Numbered from the stretch's first letter, positions 1 to 9,565 are shown. The stretch is 64,000 nucleotides of DNA from Paenibacillus borealis (GCF_000758665.1 NZ_CP009285.1:4092001-4156000); one strand, 5' to 3'. Translations and numbers: made by a program. The notes: generated by a model not told the origin, from the letters alone.

Positions 1-1073
1 TGGAGACCTTCCTGCGTAAAGCTGCAGAACAGAAGGATGCAGCCGGCAAATCGCTTATCCCTTTATCCTTCCTGATGGATACGAGTGATACACTGGGCTG
101 GAGTGATGAGAATGCGATTCTGACAGCATTCGGGGTAACAACGGGAGGGAACGGCATCGACAAACGCGGTGATGATTTCGTATTCGCTTACGATGATCCC
201 AATTACAAAGCTGCTTACCAATGGATGAACAAGATGTATCAGGAGAAGCTGATTGATCCGGAAGTTGTGACCAGCAAAAAAGAACAGTATGCAGAGAAAA
301 ACAAATCAGGCCGCATCGCCTTCAACGTAGGCAGCTTCTGGAATATTCCTGCATCTACCTGGGAAACCCTGGACGGGCCGACAGAGCCGGGCTGGTTCTA
401 CGAAGCGGTTCCTTTTCCGAAGGTGGAAGGTGTAGAGAAGCTCGGAATTAATCAGGTCACCAACCCGAATCCGGGCTATGATGTGTATATCAGCGGGAAG
501 ACCAAGAATCTCGAGGCCATTCTGAAATTCTTCGATTATACCCTGCAGCCGAAACCTGAACAGCAGCAGGTAATTAATGAAGGTCCGGCAGGGCTGTACT
601 GGGATTGGATCGACCAGCCGCTGGGCAAATGGAAGTTCACAGACGAAGCTTATAAAACGAGCCGGAATTCCGGAGACACCGCGCAGAAAGCCAAGGTTAC
701 TCCAGAACTCTATATGGCGGCATCGTACAGCAATGAATGGTATCCTTGGTGGAACACCGAAGATGCGGGTAAAGCCGGAGCGGCTAAGACGATTCAGTTC
801 ACCGAAACTATCGGTAAAATGGGCACGATCCGGGTAGCTGAACCCTATGATCTGTTCCAAATGAAACAGGGTGGAGCCTGGGAGAAATATACCCCGGAGC
901 TTGAGAATATCCGTAAGGAATACCGCGCCAAGCTGCTGATGGCCAAAGACGAAGGGCAGTTTGAGAAGAACTGGAATGATTTCCAGGATGCGCTGGAGAA
1001 ACGCGGACACTGGAGTGAAGTCAAGCAGGAATGGCTGGATACGTACAAAGAAGAAGTAGCTGCAGCGCAATAA
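1..1073 (+). CDS. Extracellular carbohydrate-binding lipoprotein of an ABC importer, C-terminal part
   Basis: The open frame (codons start at position 3) enters from upstream, so the signal peptide and N-terminal lobe lie outside the window; about 356 residues are visible. The Trp/Tyr/Pro-rich composition, with late segments such as GWFYEAVPFP and NEWYPWWNTED and a charged helical tail ending EEVAAAQ, fits the large family-1/LipO-type solute-binding proteins of Paenibacillus, which deliver oligosaccharides to an ABC permease pair. It is followed by a YesM-type kinase, a YesN regulator and a glycosidase, the usual companions. The family call comes from overall look and context; the exact sugar cannot be read from the sequence. 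Confidence 0.8.
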   Translation, partial: ETFLRKAAEQKDAAGKSLIPLSFLMDTSDTLGWSDENAILTAFGVTTGGNGIDKRGDDFVFAYDDPNYKAAYQWMNKMYQEKLIDPEVVTSKKEQYAEKNKSGRIAFNVGSFWNIPASTWETLDGPTEPGWFYEAVPFPKVEGVEKLGINQVTNPNPGYDVYISGKTKNLEAILKFFDYTLQPKPEQQQVINEGPAGLYWDWIDQPLGKWKFTDEAYKTSRNSGDTAQKAKVTPELYMAASYSNEWYPWWNTEDAGKAGAAKTIQFTETIGKMGTIRVAEPYDLFQMKQGGAWEKYTPELENIRKEYRAKLLMAKDEGQFEKNWNDFQDALEKRGHWSEVKQEWLDTYKEEVAAAQ

Positions 1074-1095
1074 TACTATAGTGTACAGATGTAAC

Positions 1096-1123
1096 GGAGC
1101 ACCTCTCACCACGAGAGGGCTCC
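1096..1123 (+). terminator. Hairpin after the binding-protein gene
   Basis: GGAGC-A-CCTCTC, a 5-base loop ACCAC, then GAGAGG-GCTCC followed by a short CTTT. The stem is strong but the T-run is weak, so it may act as a partial terminator or 3' mRNA stabiliser that lowers read-through into the kinase gene 25 bp downstream. Confidence 0.6.
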
Positions 1124-1147
1124 CTTTGCACTTCATGGGGGGGACAT

Positions 1148-2923
1148 ATGTTAAAACAGCAGATAGAGAAATGGATCATTCGTATGACCCGTTCCATGAA
1201 CCTGAGGAGCAAGATTGTATTATTCTACGGTCTGATTGTGTTCGTTCCGACTGTACTGCTTGCTGCAGGTGCAGGTTACATGATGCTTCATACCGTACGG
1301 GCTAACTATATGCTCACAATCCGGGAAGCGGTAAGGCAAAGTGCGCAGAGTATTGAATTCAGGAAGCAGAGCTATGATCTTCTCGCTACCCGTACGGCGA
1401 CGGATGGAGAGCTAATCTCCAGATTAGCCAGGGACTATGCGGATATCGATGAACAACTCGGCACGGTCAATTATGTAGACCGTTCCTTCCTGCTTACGAG
1501 CAAATATTTGCCGGGTATTGAGAATTTCCGTATCTACCATACCAACGGCACACTTGTTCAGGATGGAGGGCTGCTGTGGAAACCGGAGGACCGGATGCTC
1601 TCGGGGATGCGGGAGAAGGAATGGTACGCAACGATGCTGCGTAAGGAGGATAATCTGGTATGGACCAATGCGGCTGACGACAGGACGAAGCTGGTGGTTT
1701 CCCACAAAATCCTGAATTTGTACGGAGATGTCTACGGCATTGTCTATCTGCTGCTGGACTATAACGGTGTCTTCATGGAATCATTCGACCATCCGTTTGA
1801 AGGGGCCGGAGCATTATACATTGTCGACGACAGCGAGCGGATTATTGCCTCCTCTGAGCCCTCCGAGATTGGCAGCCGTTTGTCCGCCTCTTCTTTAGGA
1901 CCTTATTGGAATAACCCGGAAGAAGCCCCGGCAGCCCGGAACGGGATGGTCCTGATCACCCAGGAAATTAAGTCCGGCTGGACGGTTGCGGCGCTTGTGC
2001 ATCTCGACCGGCTGGAGGAGCAGTCAACGCGGATTATGTACTACATCGCAATAGGTATTGCCTTTTTCCTGCTGATATCTATCTTTCTGATCATGATTGT
2101 CCTCAAAAATGTCATTTGGCGGATACGCAAGCTGGGCATCCGGATGACCGATATCTCGGAAGGTTATTTCGAAGTGACCGTTAGAAACCGTGACAATGAT
2201 GAACTCGGTGAGCTTGAGGTACTGTTCAATTCTATGTCCGGCCGTTTGAGAAAGCTGGTAGAGGAGCATACAGAAGCCATGCTTAAGGAACGCGAGCAGT
2301 CGTTCAGGGCGCTGCAGGCACAGATCAACCCTCATTTCATCTATAATTCCCTTAGCCTGATCCGTTGGCGGGCCATGGATCAGCAGGATGATATCCAAAT
2401 CCGGACGATAGATGCCCTGACCACCTTCTACCGTCTTGCGCTCAGCAACCGGGTTAATGTGACCCTAATCCGTGATGAAATCGAGCATCTGAAGGCGTAC
2501 ATTGAAATCCAGCAGCTGCGTTATCCCGGACAGGTGTCGGTGGAATGGCAGGTGGAGCCTGAGGTTCTGGATCTTTACAGCATTAAGCTGATCCTCCAGC
2601 CAACGGTAGAGAATTGTTATCTGCACGGCGGGATTACGACCAGGGCGCATGCTTTTATTCAGATCACGATCAGGCAGGCGGGTAATCGAATTCAGTTCCA
2701 GATTTTTGATAATGGCCAGGGGATCAGCAGGGAGAAGCTGGAACAGATTCGTTCCGGCAGCTACAGGGGTACCCAAAACGGATTCGGAATGAACAATATC
2801 CGGGAGCGCCTGGCGCTGTATTTTGGTCCGGAGGGCCGCTTTGAAATTGACAGCACAGAAGACGAATGGACTAAGGTAACCATATATATCCCTGTTTGCA
2901 CGGATAGTCCTGAGATAAAATAG
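1148..2923 (+). CDS. YesM-family sensor histidine kinase
   Basis: 591 residues. TM1 is around residues 18-43, followed by an extracellular cache-like sensor region (about 45-290), TM2 around 292-318 (IAIGIAFFLLISIFLIMIV) and HAMP to about 370. The His_kinase domain has the phospho-acceptor in QINPHFIYN (H396), and the HATPase has the N-box PTVENCYLHG and G-box NGFGMNNIRERL. This is the 5TM-less LytS/YesM architecture that senses extracellular sugars and phosphorylates the partner YesN regulator. ATG at 1148 follows a run of seven G. The regulator gene starts 10 bp after its stop, so the two are co-transcribed. The likely role is control of the sugar-binding and glycosidase genes around it. 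Confidence 0.93.
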   Translation: MLKQQIEKWIIRMTRSMNLRSKIVLFYGLIVFVPTVLLAAGAGYMMLHTVRANYMLTIREAVRQSAQSIEFRKQSYDLLATRTATDGELISRLARDYADIDEQLGTVNYVDRSFLLTSKYLPGIENFRIYHTNGTLVQDGGLLWKPEDRMLSGMREKEWYATMLRKEDNLVWTNAADDRTKLVVSHKILNLYGDVYGIVYLLLDYNGVFMESFDHPFEGAGALYIVDDSERIIASSEPSEIGSRLSASSLGPYWNNPEEAPAARNGMVLITQEIKSGWTVAALVHLDRLEEQSTRIMYYIAIGIAFFLLISIFLIMIVLKNVIWRIRKLGIRMTDISEGYFEVTVRNRDNDELGELEVLFNSMSGRLRKLVEEHTEAMLKEREQSFRALQAQINPHFIYNSLSLIRWRAMDQQDDIQIRTIDALTTFYRLALSNRVNVTLIRDEIEHLKAYIEIQQLRYPGQVSVEWQVEPEVLDLYSIKLILQPTVENCYLHGGITTRAHAFIQITIRQAGNRIQFQIFDNGQGISREKLEQIRSGSYRGTQNGFGMNNIRERLALYFGPEGRFEIDSTEDEWTKVTIYIPVCTDSPEIK

Positions 2924-2933
2924 GGGGTGCTTC

Positions 2934-4538
2934 ATGCGGGCAATAATTGTTGACGATGAGCCTATGCAGATTCAGGGGCTTGTCCGGCATATCAGCTGGA
3001 AAGCCCTGGGGTACGAGGAACCGCTAACCGCGCAGTCTGGTAAGGAAGCACTGGCGATCCTGCGGGAAACTCCCGTAGATGTACTGATTACGGATGTCTC
3101 CATGCCCGGTATGACCGGAATTGAGCTATTGGCCAGATGCAAAGCGGATTATCCGGCACTGCAGTCTATGCAGACAGTGATGATAAGCGGATATGACGAA
3201 TTTGAATTTGTGCAGGAGGCTATACACCTGGGGGCCAAAGCCTACGTTCTGAAGCCTGTCAGAACAGAAGAGCTAGAGATGAAGCTTGCGGGCTTCAGGG
3301 AAGTGTATGAGAAGAAAAAACAGATAGAACAGGAAACCGCCTTGCTTAAGGAGAAGGTTACAGAGAGCTATGAGGTATTGCAGGAGCGGTTCGTCAAGGA
3401 TATGATCGAAGGCTGGATTCATAGTGATGAACTGCTTGAATCCTGGCGGCGGCTCCTGGATCTGCCGGGAGGGGAATGGCAGACTTCGTTATTCCTCTTC
3501 GGTTATGACCGTCTGTTCCGGGATAATCCGCATGATGCCAAGGAGCGGATTATGTATAGCGAAGGGCTCTTGAACTGTGTGAAGCTTGGGCTTGCCGGGT
3601 TCTCTACTGCCTATATCGGGAAGACAGGGGCGGATGAACTGGCGGTCATTGTGCTGAATGCAACGCCCTTGGCCCGGGCCAGACTTGAGAAGCAGCTCAC
3701 GTTCATCCAAGATATTCTTAGGGAGCAGTACACTGCTTCCGTTACAGTCGGAATCAGCAGGGAGTGCCGTTCATGGACGGAAATACCGCTGCTGTATAAG
3801 GAAGTGAGGCATATGATGTCCGGTGCCAGACTAGCCGGGTACGGGCAAATCCTATATTTTGACCAGAGCCTGATGAACGAATATCAGGACTTCCGGCTGC
3901 GTGAAGAATATATTCCGGAGATCGTGAAGCTGCTGGACAGCGGGCAGAGTGAGAAGGCTGCTGCTTATTTCAATCATGCTTTCGAAATGCTGCTGGCGCG
4001 TGAGCCCGTATCCTTCTCTTATGTGCAGGCTTTCGGCATGGGCTTGCTCAGTGAGCTGGCGCGTAAGACGAAGCGGCTCCAAGAGACGGATACGGAGATG
4101 AACATTCTCATGTGGCAGCGGCTGATTGACTGCACCGGAGTGAATGAAGTCAGGAAGGTAGTACTGGAATATTTGGCGCAATATGCTAAGCTTAGTCAGG
4201 GAGAACAAGTCGTCCAGCAGCATAACCTGATCCAGCGGGTTGCCCGCCAGCTGGAGGAACGTCTCCAGGAGAATATAACAGTGAAGCAGCTAGCCGAGCA
4301 GTTTCACCTGAATCACAGTTATTTGAGTGTTCTCTTCAAGAAAGAAATGGGCCGGACGATTTCTGACTTCACGCAGGAAGCACGAATGAACAAGGCCAAG
4401 GAGCTGCTCCGGGACCCGAATATTAAGGTCTATGAAGTTGCAGAGCAGGTAGGCTTTCAAACTGCGGCTTATTTCACCTTCCTGTTCAAGAAAACTACCG
4501 GCACCACACCGCAGGAGTTCAGAGATTACCATTATTAG
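2934..4538 (+). CDS. YesN-family AraC-type response regulator
   Basis: 534 residues. The N-terminal receiver has acidic pocket D7/D8, phospho-acceptor D54 (LITDVSMPGMTG) and the conserved lysine in YVLKPV. A long central region of about 250 residues joins it to a C-terminal AraC double helix-turn-helix (about 435-534; LAEQFHLNHSYLSVLFKKE and the second helix pair VYEVAEQVGFQ...YFTFLFKKTTG). Partner of the upstream YesM kinase. The downstream glycosidase gene begins within 12 bp of its stop, so regulator and target look like one operon. Confidence 0.93.
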   Translation: MRAIIVDDEPMQIQGLVRHISWKALGYEEPLTAQSGKEALAILRETPVDVLITDVSMPGMTGIELLARCKADYPALQSMQTVMISGYDEFEFVQEAIHLGAKAYVLKPVRTEELEMKLAGFREVYEKKKQIEQETALLKEKVTESYEVLQERFVKDMIEGWIHSDELLESWRRLLDLPGGEWQTSLFLFGYDRLFRDNPHDAKERIMYSEGLLNCVKLGLAGFSTAYIGKTGADELAVIVLNATPLARARLEKQLTFIQDILREQYTASVTVGISRECRSWTEIPLLYKEVRHMMSGARLAGYGQILYFDQSLMNEYQDFRLREEYIPEIVKLLDSGQSEKAAAYFNHAFEMLLAREPVSFSYVQAFGMGLLSELARKTKRLQETDTEMNILMWQRLIDCTGVNEVRKVVLEYLAQYAKLSQGEQVVQQHNLIQRVARQLEERLQENITVKQLAEQFHLNHSYLSVLFKKEMGRTISDFTQEARMNKAKELLRDPNIKVYEVAEQVGFQTAAYFTFLFKKTTGTTPQEFRDYHY

Positions 4539-4549
4539 GAGTGATAATT

Positions 4550-7354
4550 TTGCAGACAAAGATCAGCCTCGAAGGCGAATGGAAGTTGCAATTGGATGAG
4601 AGTAAACAGGGACTGGTATTACCTTTTACAGATGTAATCACGCTGCCGGGAACAACCTCCCATGCACGCAAAGGACCGAAGAATGAGGAGTTTCTGGTAA
4701 GCGCTCTAACGGATGAATATCTGTTCGAAGGATCCGTCTGGTACTCCAGGGAGATTGACATCCCAGATGAGCTGGCCGGCAAGAACAGTTATCTATATTT
4801 GGAACGTACACGGCTTACCACGCTTTGGCTGGACGGGCAGGAGATCGGCAGCCGTGACAGTCTGAACACCGCCCATGTATATGAGCTGCCGCAGCTGGAA
4901 CCGGGTACGCATACAATCACGATCCGGGTAGACAACACGGGTTACCCGACCAAAGGCGGACATCTGACTTCGCCGGATACCCAGACGAACTGGAATGGAA
5001 TTACCGGCCGTTTGGAGCTGCAATTCTACGGAGAGTCACAGCTTAGCGGCATCCGCCTGGATTCAGAGCTGGCTGCACGTTCTGTCCGCATCGCAGCAAC
5101 TCTGGAGAGTAAGAGCGAAACTACACTTGTAGTATCTGCCAAGAGCTTCAATAGTGAGGATTCACACACGGTAGAAGAGCAGGAGTACATAGTATCACCT
5201 GGTAAGTTCTCAGTAGACTATGCGCTTGGTCAAGATGCACTGCTCTGGAGTGAATCCGCTCCCAATCTGTATAATATCCTCCTGGTTCTGAAGGATAGTG
5301 AAGGCAAAGCCATCGGCCGGCAGGAGGTTATCTTCGGACTGAAGGAATTCCGGGCAGAAGGCGATAAGTTCACGATTAACGGGGAGAAGACATTCCTCCG
5401 CGGCAAACATGACGGTCTGATCTTCCCGCTGACCGGCTATGCTCCGACAGATGTGGAAGAATGGGTTAGAATACTTGGCATTTCCAAGTCCTACGGGATC
5501 AATCATTACCGTTTCCATACCTGCTGTCCGCCGGAGGCTGCTTTCACAGCTGCGGATATGCTCGGGATCTACATGCAGCCGGAGCTCCCTTTCTGGGGAA
5601 CGATAACCGTTGAAACCGATGAAGGACATAATCAGGCTGAGCAGGATTACCTGATTAGCGAAGGGTACGCCATTCTGCGGGAATTCGGCAATCATCCATC
5701 CTTCGTAATGATGTCCCTCGGCAATGAGCTGTGGGGCAGCAAGGAGAAAATTGACTCCTTCCTGAAGGATTACAAAGCCTTCGATGACCGGCCTTTATAC
5801 ACCCAGGGCTCCAATAACCACCAATGGGTACCGGAGGTTCTGGAGCATGACGACTTCTTCAGCGGGGTGCGCTTCACCCGGGACCGGTTGTTCAGAGGCT
5901 CCTATGCGATGTGCGATGCTCCGCTGGGACATGTCCAGACAGCCGTGCCAGGCACGATGAAGGATTATGACGACCAGATCGTTCCTCCGGACTTCCTGAA
6001 TGGAGGGGGACAGGCTGCTGCAGCTGGCGGGGAGATTCAAATCCAGTACGGCACTGAAGCCAAAACCGTACAAGCCGGCGGAGAGTCCGGCGAATGGATT
6101 CCGCAGGTTCCGGTGGTCTCGCATGAGATCGGACAATATGCTACGTTCCCTAATTTCGAGGAAATCAAGAAATACACGGGTTCGCTCAAAGCGGAGAATT
6201 TCGTAGTCTTCCGTGAACGGCTGGAGAGCAAGGGACTGGGTCATCTGGCCGCCAAATACTTCGAAGCCTCCGGCCAGCTTGCTGTAGCCTGTTACAAGGA
6301 AGAGCTTGAGGCCGCCTTCCGTTCACGCCGGCTTGCCGGCTTCCAGCTCCTGGACCTGCAGGATTTCAGCGGCCAGGGAACTGCACTGGTTGGCGTGCTT
6401 GATGCCTTCATGGATTCCAAAGGATTGGTCAGTGCCGAGGAATGGCGCACGTTCTGCAATGATGCAGTGCTGATGGCACGATTCCCTAAGTATAATTATA
6501 CCGCAGGTGAATTGTTCACTGCCCATGTGGAGCTTAGCTGCTTCCGCAGCGGTATGCCGGCTTCCGCTCAGCTGCTATGGCAGCTTGCAGCAGAAGGGAA
6601 CGTAATTGCCGAAGGAACAACCTTAGCAGCCATTCCGGCCGGAAGCCCTTATATTGACATCTGTGATCTGGCAGTAAATCTTCCTGTCGTAGACCGGATG
6701 AGTAAGCTTGTATTATCCCTTTCGATCCAGGGAACGGATATCCGCAAGAGCTACGATCTGTGGGTATACCCTGAGCAGAGCAGCAACCCGCTTGAGGACA
6801 TTCATGTATTCACGGAGTTATCCGAAGAGGCGCTCGGTCTGCTGGAGAATGGCGGCAATGTGCTGCTGATGCCGAAGCCGGAATCCCTGCAGAATGCAAT
6901 TGTAGGGTATTACTGCACGGATTTCTGGTGTTATCCGATGTTCCGTTCCATCTCGGAGAGCATGAACCGGCCGGTACCTGTCGGTACGATGGGACTGCTG
7001 ATCGATAACAGCCATCCGGTGCTCCGGGAGTTCCCGAGTGAGGAACATTCGACCTATCCATGGTGGAGCATTGTGGAGAATTCGAAATCGCTGATCATGG
7101 ATGATGCTGACCGCACCTGGAATCCCGTTGTGCAGACCATCGATAATTTCGAGCGTAATCATAAGCTTAGTTTCCTTACGGAATGCCGTCTAGGTAATGG
7201 TAATCTTCTGATATGTGCACTCGATGCAGGCAAAGTAAGTGAGACACCTGAAGGCAGACAGTTCTTGACCAGCGTGGCTAATTATATGAAATCTGCTGAA
7301 TTCAAACCGCAATATCAGGCAACTGCGGCAGAGCTTCAGGCACTGATTCAATAA
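4550..7354 (+). CDS. Glycoside hydrolase family 2 enzyme (beta-galactosidase/beta-glucuronidase type)
   Basis: About 934 residues with no signal peptide, so probably cytoplasmic. The order is an N-terminal jelly-roll sugar-binding domain (VWYSREIDIPDEL...YLYLERT), an immunoglobulin-like domain, and a TIM barrel starting near LKEFRAEGDKFTINGEKTFLRGKHDG. The acid/base glutamate lies in MMSLGNELWG (about residue 393) and the C-terminal region is long. The start is chosen at TTG 4550 because AGGAG (4537-4541) is spaced properly for it; the GTG at 4541 overlaps that ribosome site. It probably degrades oligosaccharides imported by the upstream ABC system. The exact linkage is unknown, and the extended C-terminus is longer than in LacZ-like minimal enzymes. 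Confidence 0.88.
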   Translation: MQTKISLEGEWKLQLDESKQGLVLPFTDVITLPGTTSHARKGPKNEEFLVSALTDEYLFEGSVWYSREIDIPDELAGKNSYLYLERTRLTTLWLDGQEIGSRDSLNTAHVYELPQLEPGTHTITIRVDNTGYPTKGGHLTSPDTQTNWNGITGRLELQFYGESQLSGIRLDSELAARSVRIAATLESKSETTLVVSAKSFNSEDSHTVEEQEYIVSPGKFSVDYALGQDALLWSESAPNLYNILLVLKDSEGKAIGRQEVIFGLKEFRAEGDKFTINGEKTFLRGKHDGLIFPLTGYAPTDVEEWVRILGISKSYGINHYRFHTCCPPEAAFTAADMLGIYMQPELPFWGTITVETDEGHNQAEQDYLISEGYAILREFGNHPSFVMMSLGNELWGSKEKIDSFLKDYKAFDDRPLYTQGSNNHQWVPEVLEHDDFFSGVRFTRDRLFRGSYAMCDAPLGHVQTAVPGTMKDYDDQIVPPDFLNGGGQAAAAGGEIQIQYGTEAKTVQAGGESGEWIPQVPVVSHEIGQYATFPNFEEIKKYTGSLKAENFVVFRERLESKGLGHLAAKYFEASGQLAVACYKEELEAAFRSRRLAGFQLLDLQDFSGQGTALVGVLDAFMDSKGLVSAEEWRTFCNDAVLMARFPKYNYTAGELFTAHVELSCFRSGMPASAQLLWQLAAEGNVIAEGTTLAAIPAGSPYIDICDLAVNLPVVDRMSKLVLSLSIQGTDIRKSYDLWVYPEQSSNPLEDIHVFTELSEEALGLLENGGNVLLMPKPESLQNAIVGYYCTDFWCYPMFRSISESMNRPVPVGTMGLLIDNSHPVLREFPSEEHSTYPWWSIVENSKSLIMDDADRTWNPVVQTIDNFERNHKLSFLTECRLGNGNLLICALDAGKVSETPEGRQFLTSVANYMKSAEFKPQYQATAAELQALIQ

Positions 7355-7373
7355 AGGTAACGAACTCTATAAC

Positions 7374-7411
7374 AAAGGAGCGATTCTCCCTTACCGGAGA
7401 GTCGCTCCTTT
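7374..7411. terminator. Bidirectional terminator between GH2 and TetR genes
   Basis: AAAGGAGCGA-T-TCTCC, loop, GGAGA-G-TCGCTCCTTT: a near-perfect stem with A-run and T-run on opposite sides. It can stop transcription of both convergent genes. Confidence 0.88.
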
Positions 7412-7428
7412 ATTCTATTTACTATGCT

Positions 7429-8028
7429 CTAAATAAATGTCCGGCACAGCTGCTCCAATATGCTTTCCTGGGAGTTGCCGCGCACATTGCGCTGGAACAG
7501 ATACGAATCACTGCTCAGGGCGATCATCAGCATATCTGCTCTGAACACACTGTCCGGACCGGACTGCCGGTCTTCCACATTCATTTCTGCAAAAAGCTGA
7601 ACCAGCTGCTGATGGAATTCTTCATATAGGGAAGTGCTTGTCCTGGAGTGCGCACCAAGTGCGGCAGAGGAGTGCTCCACACCTGCAATAAGCCCGGCAT
7701 GGATTTCTTTGAACTGCAGAAACAGGGTGAGCAGTCCCCGTAACCGTTCGGAAGGCGGCATAGAAGGGTTATCTTCCAGATAAGCTGTAATGTCCTTGGA
7801 CAGCTGATCCACGGGGTCTCTGATTAAGTCCAGACACAGCTCGTTTTTGTTGCGGTACCGGCGGTATAATGTGCCCGCGCCAATCTGTGCTTCAGCAGCA
7901 ATCTGATTCATACTGACCGGCTCAACGCCGTGCTGTTCAAATAACCGTAAAGCTGCATCCAGAATACGCTGCCGGTTCTCGGCGGCGTCTTTGCGTTCGG
8001 GACGGCAGTTATATACCGGTTGATCCAT
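7429..8028 (-). CDS. TetR/AcrR-family repressor
   Basis: 199 residues. An N-terminal TetR helix-turn-helix lies at about residues 17-63 (RQRILDAALRLFEQHG ... IGAGTLYRRYRNKNEL); the C-terminal ligand domain is all-helical. The gene is divergent from an isochorismatase-fold gene and an SDR gene. The intergenic region carries two copies of one inverted repeat, one inside the opposing promoter, so it most likely represses that pair and itself. The ligand is unknown. Confidence 0.9.
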   Translation of the reverse strand: MDQPVYNCRPERKDAAENRQRILDAALRLFEQHGVEPVSMNQIAAEAQIGAGTLYRRYRNKNELCLDLIRDPVDQLSKDITAYLEDNPSMPPSERLRGLLTLFLQFKEIHAGLIAGVEHSSAALGAHSRTSTSLYEEFHQQLVQLFAEMNVEDRQSGPDSVFRADMLMIALSSDSYLFQRNVRGNSQESILEQLCRTFI

Positions 8029-8061
8029 TAAACATCACTTCCTGTTCTTCTATGGTTAGCC

Positions 8062-8123
8062 TTGACAAGTGGAGAGGTCTCCGTTTAATATCAAGGCAAG
8101 GATAAGAGGAGAGTTCTCCACTT
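8062..8123 (+). promoter_or_regulatory. Promoter with two TetR operators
   Basis: TTGACA (8062-8067), an 18-bp spacer and TAATAT (8086-8091). The spacer holds an inverted repeat GGAGA-GG-TCTCC within 8067-8086. A second copy, GGAGA-GT-TCTCC within 8104-8123, lies downstream in the opposite orientation. Written on matching strands, both read AAGTGGAGA-N2-TCTCC-N2-TT. Centres are 37 bp apart. Repressor bound at the first would block RNA polymerase directly. Confidence 0.8.
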
Positions 8124-8156
8124 CATACTATTAGATTGCGAAGGAGTGTGCAACCC

Positions 8157-8729
8157 GTGACGAAGGAACAGAACCAGAGTGCACTACTGGTGATGGATAT
8201 GCAGAATGCTATTGTGTCGCGATATGTATCGGAGGAAGGTGCTTTACTACCTTTTCAGACGGCAATAATGACAGCCCGCGAACATGGCATACCGGTCATT
8301 TATGTAGGTGTAGCCATGCGCGAAGGTATTCAGATTAGCCCGCTCAACAAAATGTTCGGCAGAATGCCCGCCAATAGCGGAATTACCGCGGAGCACCCGT
8401 CGATGCAGATTCATGCATCACTCTCACCACTGCCGGACGAGCCCTTTGTCGGCAAATACCGTGTCAGCGCATTTTCCGGGAGTGACCTGGAGAATCTGCT
8501 TCGTTCCCGCGGCATAGACCGGCTGATTCTGAGCGGCATCGCAACAAGCGGAGTCGTACTGTCTACCTTGCGCGAGGCGGCAGATAAGGATTACGGTCTT
8601 ACCGTATTGTCAGATGCTTGTATCGACTCCGATCCTGAGGTTCACCGTGTGCTTACCGGGAAGGTATTTCCCGCCCAAGCTGATGTGCTGACGGTAGAGG
8701 ATTGGGCGAATTCTTTGACTCAAGAGTAG
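8157..8729 (+). CDS. Isochorismatase-fold (cysteine hydrolase-like) protein
   Basis: 190 residues from GTG 8157, which sits 10 nt after AAGGAG (8141-8146); an in-frame TTG at 8136 precedes that ribosome site and is rejected. The alpha/beta fold is recognisable: the catalytic Asp region is LLVMDMQNAI and the Lys region FVGKYRVSAF. The usual active-site Cys segment reads SGIATSGVVLST, with no Cys at the nucleophile place. This Cys-less form is, as far as I know, a recurring subfamily, so it may bind or act by another chemistry. First gene of a TetR-controlled pair with the SDR 39 bp downstream. Confidence 0.85.
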   Translation: MTKEQNQSALLVMDMQNAIVSRYVSEEGALLPFQTAIMTAREHGIPVIYVGVAMREGIQISPLNKMFGRMPANSGITAEHPSMQIHASLSPLPDEPFVGKYRVSAFSGSDLENLLRSRGIDRLILSGIATSGVVLSTLREAADKDYGLTVLSDACIDSDPEVHRVLTGKVFPAQADVLTVEDWANSLTQE

Positions 8730-8768
8730 TAGACACGGAGTTCTTAGTAACAGGAGGAGGGCAATATT

Positions 8769-9455
8769 ATGGGTTCATTAACAAATCAGGTAGCTGTAGT
8801 CACTGGTGCGGGTACAGGGCTTGGCAAAGCTGCAGCGGTAAAATTGGCAGAGCACGGGGCGACTGTCGTTCTGGTGGGCAGACGTCCGGACAAACTGCAA
8901 GAGGTAGCTTCAATCATTGAAGCGGCGGAGGGCAGAGCGTTAATCATTCCCGCAGATGTTACGAATTTGGAAGAGGTTCAGCGCCTGCGTGATCAGGTAA
9001 TCGCGCAGGCAGGGAAGGCGAACATCCTGATCAACAATGCGGGCGGAACAGGAGCCCCAACCCACATCCACGACTTAACATTTGGGGCTTGGGATCACAC
9101 CCTCCAGCTTAATTTGTACAGCCCTTATATCGTAACCAATGCGTTCCTGCCTGTGATGAGAGAGCAGCAATATGGACGTATCGTATCCATTACCTCGGTG
9201 ATGGCCAATCTGGTCTATCCGGGACTAGGTGCCTATTCGGCTGCCAAGGCTGGTCTGGAGGCATTGATGAGAACGGTGGCAGTGGAGGAAGCGAAGCACG
9301 GAATCATCGTCAACATGTTCGATCCCGGTAATCTGCAAACGGAGCAGAACCCGGGAGGCGCGAAAGATCCGGCTTCGGTTGTCGCTGCCATTATTGACCT
9401 TGCTTCCTTGCCGGCCGGCAGCGCTGGCGGAGAGGTGACCAGAGCCTTATCCTAG
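8769..9455 (+). CDS. Short-chain dehydrogenase/reductase (SDR)
   Basis: 228 residues, the short end for classical SDRs. The Rossmann TGAGTGLG motif is at about residues 12-19, NNAGG follows, the catalytic Ser is in SITSVMANL and the YxxxK in YSAAKAG. Ribosome site AGGAGG is placed properly before ATG. It is co-transcribed with the isochorismatase-fold gene and ends at a strong terminator. NAD(P)-dependent oxidoreduction is expected; the substrate is unknown. Confidence 0.9.
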   Translation: MGSLTNQVAVVTGAGTGLGKAAAVKLAEHGATVVLVGRRPDKLQEVASIIEAAEGRALIIPADVTNLEEVQRLRDQVIAQAGKANILINNAGGTGAPTHIHDLTFGAWDHTLQLNLYSPYIVTNAFLPVMREQQYGRIVSITSVMANLVYPGLGAYSAAKAGLEALMRTVAVEEAKHGIIVNMFDPGNLQTEQNPGGAKDPASVVAAIIDLASLPAGSAGGEVTRALS

Positions 9456-9483
9456 GAAATGATGACACTGGCAATAGCCAAAC

Positions 9484-9524
9484 AAAAGAGAGCGGTTCTC
9501 CGTATAGGGAGACCGCTCTTTATT
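9484..9524 (+). terminator. Intrinsic terminator after SDR gene
   Basis: AAAGAG-AG-CGGTTCTCC, a short loop, then GGAGACCGCTCTTT followed by ATTT. It separates this operon from the convergent LysR gene. Confidence 0.85.
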
Positions 9525-9565
9525 TGTGTCTGCTAATATGAACCTTTCTGCAATCCCTTATTCCG

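Noticed and set aside
306..1136. Long minus-strand open frame opposite the binding-protein gene
   Set aside because: It is the mirror of a clear coding region and shows no ribosome site or domain.
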